From NCBI GenBank assembly GCA_017469925.1, contig JAFUFK010000005.1, positions 84,684 through 148,683 of the forward strand: DNA of 64,000 nucleotides, read 5' to 3'. Below the pieces are notes generated by a model that saw nothing but the letters and a program-made list of their open reading frames with translations, made no database searches and was not told the origin of the DNA. Each line of letters opens with the position of its first letter. Position 1 is the stretch's first letter. Shown one piece after another: positions 42,516 through 50,615 of the stretch. A program made the position numbers and the translations under genes. This DNA is from Bacteroidaceae bacterium (GTDB taxonomy: Bacteria; Bacteroidota; Bacteroidia; Bacteroidales; Bacteroidaceae).

Positions 42516-42976
42516 ATGTTTATGCCGTATTCATGTTTGATGTCACCCATGACGAAGGTGCTCTCGATACTGCCCACGCTCTCTATCTTGCCCAGTTTGT
42601 CGAGGATGAAGGCTTGGTAGGCGCGCATGTCGGGAACGTGGACCTTCAGTAGGTAGTCGAAGTTGCCGGAGATGTTGTAGCACTCCGTCACCTCGGGAAC
42701 CTCTCGGATGCGCTCTACGAAGTCCATCGCGATGTCGTGGTTCATGCGCCGCAGCTTCACGTTGACGAAGACGACGAAGCCCAGGTTGAGTTTGTCGGCA
42801 TCGAGCACGGCGATGTAGCGTTTGATGTATCCCGCCCGCTCCAGCCGTTTCCAGCGTTCGAAGACGGGTGTGGTGCTGAGGTTGACCTCTGCCGCCAGTT
42901 CCTTGGTGGTCAGCCGCGAGTTGTGCTGAAGGGCGCGCAGGATGTTGAGGTCGGTCGTATCGAGTCGTTCTGTCAT
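42512..42976 (-). CDS. Lrp/AsnC family transcriptional regulator
   Basis: The 154-aa regulator has an N-terminal helix-turn-helix (LDTTDLNILRALQHNSRL, ELAAEVNLSTTPVFERWKRL) and a C-terminal RAM ligand-binding domain (VFVNVKLRRMNHD, VTECYNISGNFDYLLKVHV). Such proteins form octamers or 16-mers and sense amino acids. Its target is unknown; the location inside the CAZyme/dnaG run makes local control possible. It overlaps dnaG by 4 bp and starts 5 bp after the large lyase-like gene. Confidence 0.93.
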   Translation of the reverse strand: MTERLDTTDLNILRALQHNSRLTTKELAAEVNLSTTPVFERWKRLERAGYIKRYIAVLDADKLNLGFVVFVNVKLRRMNHDIAMDFVERIREVPEVTECYNISGNFDYLLKVHVPDMRAYQAFILDKLGKIESVGSIESTFVMGDIKHEYGINI

Positions 42977-42981
42977 GGGGC

Positions 42982-45900
42982 TTATTTTAGGGTTTTCTTT
43001 CCGTCGTGTATGTATATGCCCTTGGGCCGTTGTTCGTGGTCAGCGACGCGCACTCCGCCGAGGGTGTACGTGCCGCCCACGGCGAAAGGGCGCTTCTGGA
43101 GTGGGCTGATGCTATCCTCCATGCCGGGATAGACGTGCATGGTCTCTCCCTCCCGGAGGGTCAATTGTATGGTGTAGGTCGAGTCGGGGGTGACGATGCT
43201 CACCTCTGCCCGTGTGTCGGCGGTTGCCGTCAGGTAGGCGGCCTCGTCGCTCTCGCTATCCTGATGGGCCGTAATGTCGGAGCCTTTGACGAATACCCTC
43301 AGTGCCTGGCCCGTGCTCGCATTCTCCGAGACCTTGAAGGTGGCCTGTGAGTGGTCGGCGGCGATGGTAGTCTCCTCGCGGAATATGGGTGCGCCCAGCG
43401 GGCAGGTGATGCCCCCGAGGGTTGTCTCTCCCGCATTGCCGGCGAAGTGGCAGAGCAGGAGGTAGCGCGTGCCGTCGGGGTCGGGGGCGATAAGGCCGTT
43501 CCATCCGTCGGGAACCGCGTTGGTCAGTACCTGCAGTTCGCGCTCCATGCGAGCCGTCTCCTCGGCCGAGATGTTGCTGTAGTAGATGATATTGCGCCTA
43601 TCAACCACGCTGCCCTTCTGGAACGTGCGGCTCTCGGTGGAGTAGGAGGGGTAGAGGCGGGCCGTAAGGATGCTGTTGTTGTTCGCGCGGTCGCCAAAGG
43701 CCATGCGCTTGTCGCTTTGTGAGACGAAGCCCACCTGCCCGTCGATGTTCAGCCAGTTGGTCGTAAAGGGCTGCAGGCTTGAGCCGTCGAGCCGCTTGCG
43801 TCCGCCCTCGTAGTAGAGGGTGCGTTGGGTGCGGGTCAGCTCATCTACGGAGATGGCCATCAGTCCGCCCCGCTCGCCCGTGATGGTGCCAGAGGTAAGG
43901 CCTTGCACGAGGTCGAGGTAGATGACGGCATTGCCCGGGGTGGAGTAGAGGGCAAAGCGGTTGTCGAGCGACGAGCCGTTGGTCCGGAGTTCGCCGTTCA
44001 TCGTGTAGGCGTCGCCCATCAGTTCGTACTTGCCGCTCAGGACGGGTGTGGCGTCGGTCGATTTCCCATCGACGGTGTACCAGCCGAGGAAATTGCCTGT
44101 ATTGTTGGCGCGGAAGGGCACGATAATCTTATTCTTATCCACCGAGTTCGAGGCGATGTAGCCCGTGTAGCTCTTCAGGCCGGTGCTCCAGGAGAAGGTG
44201 GTGAAGCGGTCGCGGGTGAAGGCTCTCACCACGTTCTGGCAGGGCAGCACCTTGGCCTCGCTGTAGGTGCGGCGGAAGTCGTCCCAGCGGGTGGGCTCGA
44301 GGTCGGCCGTCGAGTTGGTCAGGTGCATCAGGTAGGTCATCATGACGCGGTGAGCCTCTACGCCCATGCGGCGGGCCTGTACGTCGGGGCGGAGTAGCCA
44401 CGAGCCGTCGCTGGTGGTCGTCTGACGCGCTTTGATGTATTTGTAGGCCAGGTTCTCCAGCATCAGGGCATTCGCATCGCGCTGGAAGCAGGCCTGCGTC
44501 GTGTATGACGTGATTTGGTCGTAGAGGAACAGGCTCCAGTCGTTGCCGTTCGGCATAGCCAGTTCGCCGTCGGTCAGGGCCAGCCAGTTCAGTACCTGGT
44601 CCATCACCTCCTGGTTATGGTGCATCAGGGCACGGGTATGCCACTTGGCTTCGCCGCCTTGGAATAGTTGCAGGGCCAGGGCCGCCTCGCCCAGTTCCTG
44701 CATGACGACGTTCTGGTACGAGGTATGGAAGAGGTTGTGGTTCTGCAAGGTGTAGTCGTCGTAGAGGTTTTGCCCGACGTACAGGTCGGCTATGGTCTTC
44801 TGGTCGTACCAGGGGTCGATGACGGTGCGGTCTTGGGCGTCGGTGGTGTGGCTGTAGCTGTTGATGGCAAACTGGCGCAGGCGCTCGAACCACTTCGGGG
44901 CCAGTTCGTCGTCGGGCGAGAGTCCCAGTGTGGCGGCCAGTACGTCGGCCTCCCAACCATTCTCCTCGGCCTTCGTGTCGCCGTTGTAGCCGGTGGGTAT
45001 GGAGCGGTTGAGTTCGTAGTTACATTCGGCCTTCAGTAGGTTGCACACATAGCCGCGCTGGGCCTCCGAGAGGCGTTCCCACTGGAAGTAGGCCGAATAG
45101 GCTACGGACATGGCCCAGAGGGAGGATTCCCAGACGTGGTCGCTCCCGCTCGTACTGCCCCAGTAGTCGCCGCCGGAGCATACCTTCAGCTTGTTGGCCT
45201 TATGCGTAGAATAGGCAAAGATCAGGGTCTTCAGGGCCATATCCTCAATCTTTTCCCACGTGACGCCCTCGGGCAGACTGATGCCCGCCGGCTTGGCGTA
45301 CTTCACCAGGAAGGCGCATATCATCGACAGGTCGGCATTGGTGCGGACTCCGGCTTCGTTGCTGGCCATCGTGCTCTCGCCGCGGAAGCAGCCGCACTCT
45401 TCGTCGAGGCTGTTGGGCCACTGGCAGGCCTGATAGTCGCCCACCAGATAGGTGCTGAACCGGGCGAGCATCTGCAGCAGCCCCTGCATCATCTCCGCCT
45501 CAGGCACGAAGTCGCTCGTGATGACTCCCTCGGTGGGCGAACTGACCTGCGTCGTGTCCTCGGGCTCGATGTAGTCGTCGGGCATGCGGTAGAGCCGGAA
45601 GTTGTCGATAAGCACCGAACCGCCTGCCCCGCTGCCGAACTGGACGCTGAGGCCCACGTCGAGCGCCGTCTCCTTCGTGAGTCGGAAGGTCAGGCCCGTC
45701 GTCTGCCACTCGCTGGGCATGGCCGAGAGGAAGGTCAGACCCGTCTCCTCGTCGCCTGCCACAAGGCTGGCCGAGTGCTGGGCCGTGGTCACACACTTGT
45801 TATCGACCGTCAGTCGCCACGTGCCCTCGGGCAGGGTGATGCGCTGCAGCAGACTTGCCGTCGAGGCCTGCCAGGCGTTGCGGATGTAGTACATCTGCCG

Positions 45901-46179
45901 TCCGTCGCTCGGCGTTCCGGGCCGTCCGAAGTTGTTGTCGGTGGCCGTGGCCGAGGCCGTCATGATGTCGCTTACGCCATAGCTGCCCGTCAGTGTCCAA
46001 CCCTCGACGCTCGAGGCCGTGTAGGCTCCGCGCGTGGCGTCGGGCGTCAGTTGTGTGATGTCGTCCTGTTCGAACGAGGGGTTCCTCAGGTACTCGGCCG
46101 TCACGTCGGTTTGGGCCATTGTACCGGGAATGAGAAGATGAGAAATTGAGAAAATGAGCAGTAGTGCCAGTCGTTTCAT
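42982..46179 (-). CDS. Large secreted polysaccharide-lyase-like protein, family not assigned
   Basis: A 1065-aa exported protein I cannot place firmly. The signal peptide ends GTMAQ and its core is encoded by a TTCTCATT-like repeat. Residues about 28-200 form a carbohydrate-binding-like sandwich (YLRNPSFEQDD, ITLPEGTWRLTVDNK, SVLIDNFRLYRMP). Residues about 215-610 look like an alpha/alpha toroid (DHVWESSLWAMSVAYSAYFQ, GWEADVLAATLGLSP, NHNLFHTSYQNVVMQELGEA). Two beta-sandwich regions follow, as in PL8/PL21-type lyases. The last 30 residues (YTLGGVRVADHEQRPKGIYI) resemble the C-terminal tail domain of Bacteroidota secreted proteins. Candidate catalytic residues are His, Tyr and Asn of the NHNLFHTSY segment. 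Neighbouring GH20 and GH3 support a glycan role. Confidence 0.55.
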   Translation of the reverse strand: MKRLALLLIFSISHLLIPGTMAQTDVTAEYLRNPSFEQDDITQLTPDATRGAYTASSVEGWTLTGSYGVSDIMTASATATDNNFGRPGTPSDGRQMYYIRNAWQASTASLLQRITLPEGTWRLTVDNKCVTTAQHSASLVAGDEETGLTFLSAMPSEWQTTGLTFRLTKETALDVGLSVQFGSGAGGSVLIDNFRLYRMPDDYIEPEDTTQVSSPTEGVITSDFVPEAEMMQGLLQMLARFSTYLVGDYQACQWPNSLDEECGCFRGESTMASNEAGVRTNADLSMICAFLVKYAKPAGISLPEGVTWEKIEDMALKTLIFAYSTHKANKLKVCSGGDYWGSTSGSDHVWESSLWAMSVAYSAYFQWERLSEAQRGYVCNLLKAECNYELNRSIPTGYNGDTKAEENGWEADVLAATLGLSPDDELAPKWFERLRQFAINSYSHTTDAQDRTVIDPWYDQKTIADLYVGQNLYDDYTLQNHNLFHTSYQNVVMQELGEAALALQLFQGGEAKWHTRALMHHNQEVMDQVLNWLALTDGELAMPNGNDWSLFLYDQITSYTTQACFQRDANALMLENLAYKYIKARQTTTSDGSWLLRPDVQARRMGVEAHRVMMTYLMHLTNSTADLEPTRWDDFRRTYSEAKVLPCQNVVRAFTRDRFTTFSWSTGLKSYTGYIASNSVDKNKIIVPFRANNTGNFLGWYTVDGKSTDATPVLSGKYELMGDAYTMNGELRTNGSSLDNRFALYSTPGNAVIYLDLVQGLTSGTITGERGGLMAISVDELTRTQRTLYYEGGRKRLDGSSLQPFTTNWLNIDGQVGFVSQSDKRMAFGDRANNNSILTARLYPSYSTESRTFQKGSVVDRRNIIYYSNISAEETARMERELQVLTNAVPDGWNGLIAPDPDGTRYLLLCHFAGNAGETTLGGITCPLGAPIFREETTIAADHSQATFKVSENASTGQALRVFVKGSDITAHQDSESDEAAYLTATADTRAEVSIVTPDSTYTIQLTLREGETMHVYPGMEDSISPLQKRPFAVGGTYTLGGVRVADHEQRPKGIYIHDGKKTLK
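46125..46160. repeat. Coding simple repeat in the signal peptide of the lyase-like gene
   Basis: Plus-strand GAATGAGAAGATGAGAAA and following units encode the hydrophobic core LLLIFSISHLLIPG on the minus strand. It is the same repeat type as in the EamA loop at 3911-3960. Confidence 0.6.
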
Positions 46180-46194
46180 ATCGGTATGGGTTAG

Positions 46195-46578
46195 TTAGTC
46201 GGAAAGGTCGAAGAAGTCGTCCAGCTGGCGGCGTTCCTTCTTGGTGGGGCGTCCCGTGCCTCGGGCACGATCGACGAAACCACTGATGCGGCTCATCTCC
46301 AGCAGTTCGTACTGGTCGTCGGGGGTCACGTTCTCCAGCACCTCAGGCACCAACTTCGCGCCCACGCGGTTTTCGATGGCTTGCAGGATGCGGAACGAGT
46401 AGGTGACGGGGGCCTTCCTGACCTCTACCACCTCGCCCACACGCACCATGCGCGAGGGTTTCACCTGTTGGCCGCCGATGGCCACCTGGCCTCGCTTGCA
46501 GGCTGCCGCAGCCAGGGTGCGTGTCTTGTAGATGCGGGCGGCCCAGAGCCACTTGTCGATGCGTGCTTCCGTCGTCAT
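46195..46578 (-). CDS. S4-domain RNA-binding protein (Hsp15-like)
   Basis: The 127-aa protein has an S4 domain at the N-terminus ([40 protein letters not shown]) and a basic end ([18 protein letters not shown]). Hsp15 homologues bind stalled 50S subunits carrying peptidyl-tRNA. The start at 46578 overlaps the pepT stop by 4 bp, which points to co-translation; the longer upstream frame lies inside pepT. Confidence 0.88.
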   Translation of the reverse strand: MTTEARIDKWLWAARIYKTRTLAAAACKRGQVAIGGQQVKPSRMVRVGEVVEVRKAPVTYSFRILQAIENRVGAKLVPEVLENVTPDDQYELLEMSRISGFVDRARGTGRPTKKERRQLDDFFDLSD

Positions 46579-47807
46579 TGGGCCACCAGTTTGCAGATGT
46601 TGATGACCGTCTCCGTGGCCCGCTCCATACTCTGGATAGGCACGAACTCGTGACGCCCGTGGAAGTTCAGTCCGCCGGCGAAGATGTTGGGACAGGGCAG
46701 TCCGCGGAAGCTCAGCTGAGCTCCGTCGGTACCCCCTCGGATGGGAATCACCTCGCACCGCCCGCACGCTTCCTCGATGGCCTTCCGGGCTATGTCGGTG
46801 ACGTGTGGTTTGTCCTCCAGTTGCTCCCGCATGTTACGATACTGGTCGCGCAGGACGAGGGTGGCCGTACCTCTTCCGTAGGTTTCATTTATATGGTCTA
46901 TTAATGTGGTAATCTGTTGTTTACGTTCGTCAAATTTCTGTGCATCGTGGTCGCGGATGATGTAGCTCAGGTTTGCCTCCTCCACGCTCCCATTCATCTG
47001 GGTCAGGTGGTAGAAACCCTCGTAGCCCTCCGTCGTCTCGGGCCGTTCGGCCTTGAGTGCCTCCACCAGTTCGTGGGCCACCAGCATGGCGTTCACCATC
47101 TTGCCCTTGGCATAGCCGGGGTGGACGTTGCGGCCGCGTATCGTAATCTTGGCCGAGGCGGCGTTGAAGTTCTCATACTCCAGTTCGCCCACCTCGCTGC
47201 CGTCCATCGTGTAGGCCCATTGGCAGCCGAAGCGCTCGACGTCGAACAGCCGGGCTCCCATGCCAATCTCCTCGTCGGGGTTGAAGGCCACGCGCACTCG
47301 CCCGTGCTCCACCTCGGGATGGGCCAGCAGCCACGTCATGGCCGTCACTATCTCGGCGATGCCCGCCTTGTCGTCGGCCCCCAGGAGGGTCGTCCCGTCG
47401 GTGACGATGAGGTCCTCGCCTCGGTGCCTGAGCAGTTCGGGGAACTCGCTGACGCGCGTCACCACCTCGTCGTTGAGCCGGATGTCCTGGCCCTGATAGT
47501 CGCGTATGATGCGTGGACGCACGTTCGCGCCCGAGCAGTCGGGACTCGTGTCCATGTGTGCGATGAATCCTATGCAGGGGATGTCCCTCGTCGTGTTTGC
47601 CGGCAGTGTGGCATAGACGTAGGCGTGCTCGTCCACCACCACGTCCTCCAGTCCCACCTTTGTCAGTTCATCCCTAAGGTACTCGGCCAGTCGCCATTGC
47701 TTCGGGGTCGAAGGGCACTGGTCCTCGGCCTCCTCGCTCGATTGCGTGTCAAATGTCACGTAGCGCAGAAAGCGCTCAGTCAGTTCTTCAGTATATTTCT
47801 TTTCCAT
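46575..47807 (-). CDS. pepT: Peptidase T (tripeptidase)
   Basis: Cytosolic dinuclear-zinc aminotripeptidase of the M20B family. The 410-aa protein has metal ligands in [13 protein letters not shown] and LLGADDKAG, the catalytic Glu in [11 protein letters not shown], and the C-terminal metal-binding [14 protein letters not shown]. The ATG at 47807 gives the canonical N-terminus [17 protein letters not shown]; an in-frame ATG at 47885 would lie upstream of the promoter. It is the first gene of the long minus-strand run to GH3. Confidence 0.95.
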   Translation of the reverse strand: MEKKYTEELTERFLRYVTFDTQSSEEAEDQCPSTPKQWRLAEYLRDELTKVGLEDVVVDEHAYVYATLPANTTRDIPCIGFIAHMDTSPDCSGANVRPRIIRDYQGQDIRLNDEVVTRVSEFPELLRHRGEDLIVTDGTTLLGADDKAGIAEIVTAMTWLLAHPEVEHGRVRVAFNPDEEIGMGARLFDVERFGCQWAYTMDGSEVGELEYENFNAASAKITIRGRNVHPGYAKGKMVNAMLVAHELVEALKAERPETTEGYEGFYHLTQMNGSVEEANLSYIIRDHDAQKFDERKQQITTLIDHINETYGRGTATLVLRDQYRNMREQLEDKPHVTDIARKAIEEACGRCEVIPIRGGTDGAQLSFRGLPCPNIFAGGLNFHGRHEFVPIQSMERATETVINICKLVAQ

Positions 47808-47815
47808 ATTTGGGT

Positions 47816-47847
47816 CAAAGGTACGAATAAGCGAGCGAAAAAGCAAA
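47816..47847 (-). promoter_or_regulatory. Promoter of the pepT run, very short leader
   Basis: Minus-strand TTTG (47844-47847), 20-bp spacer, TACCTTTG (47816-47823). The box ends 8 bp before the pepT ATG, so the leader is only a few nucleotides. Confidence 0.65.
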
Positions 47848-47922
47848 CGCAAAAGCAAATTTCTTTGCAATTTGCCTTGCTTCATTTATGCTTGGTTACC
47901 CACTGAGGAGGGCCTCTTATCG

Positions 47923-48083
47923 TTCGGACATGACCGAACCATCGTTCAATGCGCATTGAACGAACGACCGATGCGCATCGAACGAACGTTCCATCGCGAT
48001 GGAACGACGAAAGGTTCTCATCGTTCGTCCGCGGACGAACGAACGTTCCACCGTGGTCGAATCATCGTTCCACCGCGGCCGAA
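47923..48083. repeat. 22-bp-period array of seven 16-bp palindromes with changing sequence
   Basis: Cores of 16 bp begin at 47923, 47945, 47967, 47989, 48024, 48046 and 48068, all 22 bp apart except one 35-bp step. They read TTCGGACATGACCGAA, TTCAATGCGCATTGAA, ACCGATGCGCATCGAA, TTCCATCGCGATGGAA, TTCGTCCGCGGACGAA, TTCCACCGTGGTCGAA and TTCCACCGCGGCCGAA. The second, fourth and fifth are perfect palindromes, and the rest have one to three mismatched pairs. The ends TTC...GAA stay while the middle changes. Six-base linkers are mostly CGAACG or NCATCG. It lies between the divergent pepT promoter and the DUF4468 gene. Confidence 0.92.
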
Positions 48084-48190
48084 CGACGTAAGGGACGAGA
48101 ACTTTTCCGCCGAATCCCTTTGTCGTTTCGGAATCTCTTCGTAAATTTGCAACGTGTTCAAGTGAGAACACACCCTTTTATTGCTCAATT

Positions 48191-48307
48191 CTCTGCCGAA
48201 TTAGGACCTCGTAAGAGACATAAGAGCGAACCCGATACATGTTGGAACTACGCAATAGCGTAGGCCTTGTCCATAATGTATCGGAGGCAGTCCTAAGCCT
48301 GGCAGAG
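48191..48307 (+). other. Large nested stem-loop ahead of the DUF4468 gene
   Basis: Four helices nest around one centre: CTCTGCC/GGCAGAG (48191-48197 with 48301-48307), TTAGGAC/GTCCTAA (48201-48207 with 48290-48296), CCGATACAT/ATGTATCGG (48232-48240 with 48276-48284) and CTACGC/GCGTAG around an AATA loop (48248-48263). This could be a structured RNA, a leader element or a hairpin-ended mobile remnant. It does not resemble a tRNA, and no coding sequence fits it. Confidence 0.75.
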
Positions 48308-48400
48308 ATATGGTTGGGTCTGCGCTTCTTCTTTTTTGTAAGAGTTAGTGCTGACGGTGAGATGAAGGACACATTTAGTATTAACTTAAAAATAAAAAAC

Positions 48401-49087
48401 ATGAAAAGAATTTTATTAGTAGTATGTGTGCTGCTTATGGCTTTAAATGCTAACGCGCAATTGATGAGAACCGAAGAACTAGATGCTTATGCAAAAGAGA
48501 AGTATGGAGAAAAGTGGACAGAAGCCGCTGAGAATCTAGCATCGACTCTTTCTTTGGACAAGAACAACTCGATTACCTACTCCCAAGTCGTAGAATGCCC
48601 CGGGCAGACCAAAGAGCAGTTATATGTATTACTTAATTATTGGTTCTCAGCATCTTTTAATGATGCGAATTCAGTCATTCAGTTGAATGATAAGGAGCAA
48701 GGAGTAATCATAGCTCAGGGCTATGTCTCAAACGTTGCTCAACACACAGGTGGTTCAAATGCTTATGTGGTCGACCTTAAGCCTGTTATTAAGGTCGATA
48801 TCAAAAATGAAAAGATACGCATCACTTATACTCTTCAGGGCTATAATGTTATAAAGTCCGTTGGCGGCGGAATCTTGGGAGCAATGTCTGGAGTTCGCCC
48901 AACAAATGTAGAACAGGTGTGGGTTCTAGAAAAAACATTTCCTTTTGCCGAAAAAGATGCATATAAAGCCAAGAAAACGGAATCAAAGGCTCTTGTAATG
49001 GCCCATGCCTATTCTAATGTAATAATGGATAAGATAGAAGAAGCCGTAAAAAATGGTATCGTAGGAAACGAAAATGATGACTGGTAA
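48401..49087 (+). CDS. DUF4468-type secreted protein
   Basis: The 228-aa protein has a signal peptide (MKRILLVVCVLLMALNANAQ) and a body with the DUF4468 look: SQVVECPGQTKEQLYVLLNY, a middle VIIAQGYVSNVAQH, and VVDLKPVIKVDIKNEKIRIT. Function unknown; members are probably periplasmic with a TBP-like fold. The gene is clearly AT-richer than its neighbours (A/T-ending codons such as TTA, AAA and ATA are common), suggesting more recent acquisition or relaxed codon selection. ATG at 48401 is set by the signal peptide. It is monocistronic, followed by a terminator hairpin. Confidence 0.75.
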   Translation: MKRILLVVCVLLMALNANAQLMRTEELDAYAKEKYGEKWTEAAENLASTLSLDKNNSITYSQVVECPGQTKEQLYVLLNYWFSASFNDANSVIQLNDKEQGVIIAQGYVSNVAQHTGGSNAYVVDLKPVIKVDIKNEKIRITYTLQGYNVIKSVGGGILGAMSGVRPTNVEQVWVLEKTFPFAEKDAYKAKKTESKALVMAHAYSNVIMDKIEEAVKNGIVGNENDDW

Positions 49088-49118
49088 GTTTTATAATAAC
49101 AAGTAGAGACCCTATATT

Positions 49119-49146
49119 GCCCCTTCCCCACAAAGGAGGGGCTTTT
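49119..49146 (+). terminator. Terminator of the DUF4468 gene
   Basis: Stem GCCCCTTC / GGAGGGGC (49119-49126 with 49135-49142) is followed by TTTT, 32 bp after the stop codon. Confidence 0.7.
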
Positions 49147-49177
49147 CGTTCCTCCCCCTTGTCTATTACCCTTAGAC

Positions 49178-49211
49178 ACAAAAAATCCCTCCCCATTACG
49201 GAGGAGGGATT
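49178..49211 (-). terminator. Terminator of the L25/pth operon
   Basis: On the minus strand a 9-bp stem AATCCCTCC / GGAGGGATT (49203-49211 with 49184-49192) runs into seven to eight T residues at 49178-49185, 43 bp past the pth stop. Confidence 0.8.
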
Positions 49212-49253
49212 AGGGAGAGGGCTTTGTCCCCTGTCTGCGCTTGCTGTTGTCCC

Positions 49254-49886
49254 TTACGTTTCTTTCTTCCCGGGGCCGTTGTAGTGGTTCATGGCGAAGG
49301 GAAGGCCGCAGAGGGCGTAGGCGCGGACGGCGTCGCAGGCCTGGGGGATGCGCTCGCGCAACAGCGCCTCCTCGTCGGGCAGGAAACGGCCCAGTACGTA
49401 ATCGACCTGGCCGCCGCGGGGGAAGTCGCCTCCGACGCCGAAGCGCAGGCGCTGGAACTGCTGGGTGCCGAGGACCTGGGCAATGTGCTTGAGGCCGTTG
49501 TGGCCGCCGTCGGCTCCGCCCTGGCGGATGCGGATGGTGCCGAGGGGCAGGGCGATATCGTCGCAGAGGATAAGCACGCGCTCGAGGGGGACGTTCTCCT
49601 CTTTCATCCAATAACGGACGGCATTGCCAGAAAGATTCATGTAAGTGGAGGGCTTCAGCAGGACGAGTTCCTGGTTCTTGCAGCGCATGCGGGCTACGAA
49701 ACCGTAGCGGCGGTCCTGAAAAACGACATTGGACGCACTCTGTGCGAGTGCATCCAATATCCGGAATCCGATGTTGTGACGGGTACCATCGTACTCTTGT
49801 CCGATGTTGCCCAGCCCTACAATCAGGTGCTTCATCTCGTTCGCTGGTTCCTTGTGGCCAAAGAGGTGGCGCAGGAATTGGAACAT
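49254..49886 (-). CDS. pth: Peptidyl-tRNA hydrolase
   Basis: Recycles peptidyl-tRNAs released from stalled ribosomes. The 210-aa protein has LIVGLGNIGQEYDGTRHNIGF with the catalytic His, STYMNLSGNAVRYWM with the conserved Asn, ILCDDIALPLGTIRIR with the catalytic Asp, and GGHNGLKHIAQVL. The start at 49886 overlaps the L25 stop as TAATG, adding 17 residues before the usual MKHLIVGLGN; the ATG at 49835 is the alternative. Pairing of L25 (ctc) with pth is a common bacterial gene order. Confidence 0.95.
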   Translation of the reverse strand: MFQFLRHLFGHKEPANEMKHLIVGLGNIGQEYDGTRHNIGFRILDALAQSASNVVFQDRRYGFVARMRCKNQELVLLKPSTYMNLSGNAVRYWMKEENVPLERVLILCDDIALPLGTIRIRQGGADGGHNGLKHIAQVLGTQQFQRLRFGVGGDFPRGGQVDYVLGRFLPDEEALLRERIPQACDAVRAYALCGLPFAMNHYNGPGKKET

Positions 49887-50485
49887 TACTCGGCAGCTGC
49901 CTTAGAGGCGGCGGAGAGGGCCGAGCGGGTCATCTTCACCTGACATACTACAACCGAAGCGGGGGTAACCATCTCGAGACCTTCGAACTGGAGCTCGCCT
50001 GCCTTGATGGTCTTGCCGAGGCCGAGGTTGGTGACGTCGATGTCGAGGCGCTCAGGTATCTGAGTGTAGGGAGCACGTACCTTGAGCTTGCGCACGTTGG
50101 CAGCGAGCTTACCACCAGCCTTTACGCCTTCTGCGAGGCCGTTGAGCTTGATGGGAACTTCCATGACGATGGGCTTCTCGGGGGTGACTTCATAGAAATC
50201 GACGTGGAGGAGCTGGTCGCTTACGGGATGGAACTGGAGCTCGCGCATAACGGCGGTGTACTGCTTGCCGTCGATGTCGAGGTTGACCGAGTAAATTTCG
50301 GGGGTGTAAACGAGGTTGCGCAGGCCTGCTGCGGTTACGGTGAAACTGAGGGCCTTGGGCAGGCCGTTTTCGTCACGGGCTTCGCCGTAGAGGTTGCAGG
50401 GTACGCTGCCTTCCTTGCGGATGAGCTTTGCGGCTTTCTTGCCAGTTTCGGTACGAAGGGTACCTTTGATGTCGATGCTTTTCAT
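49886..50485 (-). CDS. rplY: 50S ribosomal protein L25 / general stress protein Ctc
   Basis: Binds 5S rRNA in the large subunit. The 199-aa protein is the long Ctc form: the L25 domain at 1-95 (MKSIDIKGTLRTETGKKAAK, KLIRKEGSVPCNLYGE) plus the C-terminal TL5-like beta domain (PEKPIVMEVPIKLNGLAEGV, VRAPYTQIPERLDIDVTNL). It ends in an Ala-rich tail. Translationally linked to pth by TAATG. A promoter -7 box lies about 80 bp upstream. Confidence 0.95.
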   Translation of the reverse strand: MKSIDIKGTLRTETGKKAAKLIRKEGSVPCNLYGEARDENGLPKALSFTVTAAGLRNLVYTPEIYSVNLDIDGKQYTAVMRELQFHPVSDQLLHVDFYEVTPEKPIVMEVPIKLNGLAEGVKAGGKLAANVRKLKVRAPYTQIPERLDIDVTNLGLGKTIKAGELQFEGLEMVTPASVVVCQVKMTRSALSAASKAAAE

Positions 50486-50565
50486 CTTTTCTTTTTGTTT
50501 TGTGTTACTATAAATTAAGTCGTGCTTAATTCGCCATCACACGTGATGTGCTCCGAAAGCGGGTG

Positions 50566-50573
50566 CAAAGATA
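50566..50573 (-). promoter_or_regulatory. -7 element of the rplY-pth promoter
   Basis: Minus-strand TATCTTTG; no clear -33 match. An inverted repeat CATCACACGTGATG lies near 50535-50548 between it and the gene. Confidence 0.5.
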
Positions 50574-50615
50574 CAAAAAAAATGTGAATTACGAGTTACG
50601 AAGTGCGATTTTTTT

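Noticed and set aside
47923-48083. CRISPR array
   Set aside because: The constant part is only six to ten bases, the variable parts are palindromic and 16 bp, and no cas genes are present.
48191-48307. tRNA or known riboswitch
   Set aside because: No cloverleaf with a T-loop TTC, no CCA-proximal 7-bp acceptor with anticodon arm, and no match I can recall to a riboswitch core.
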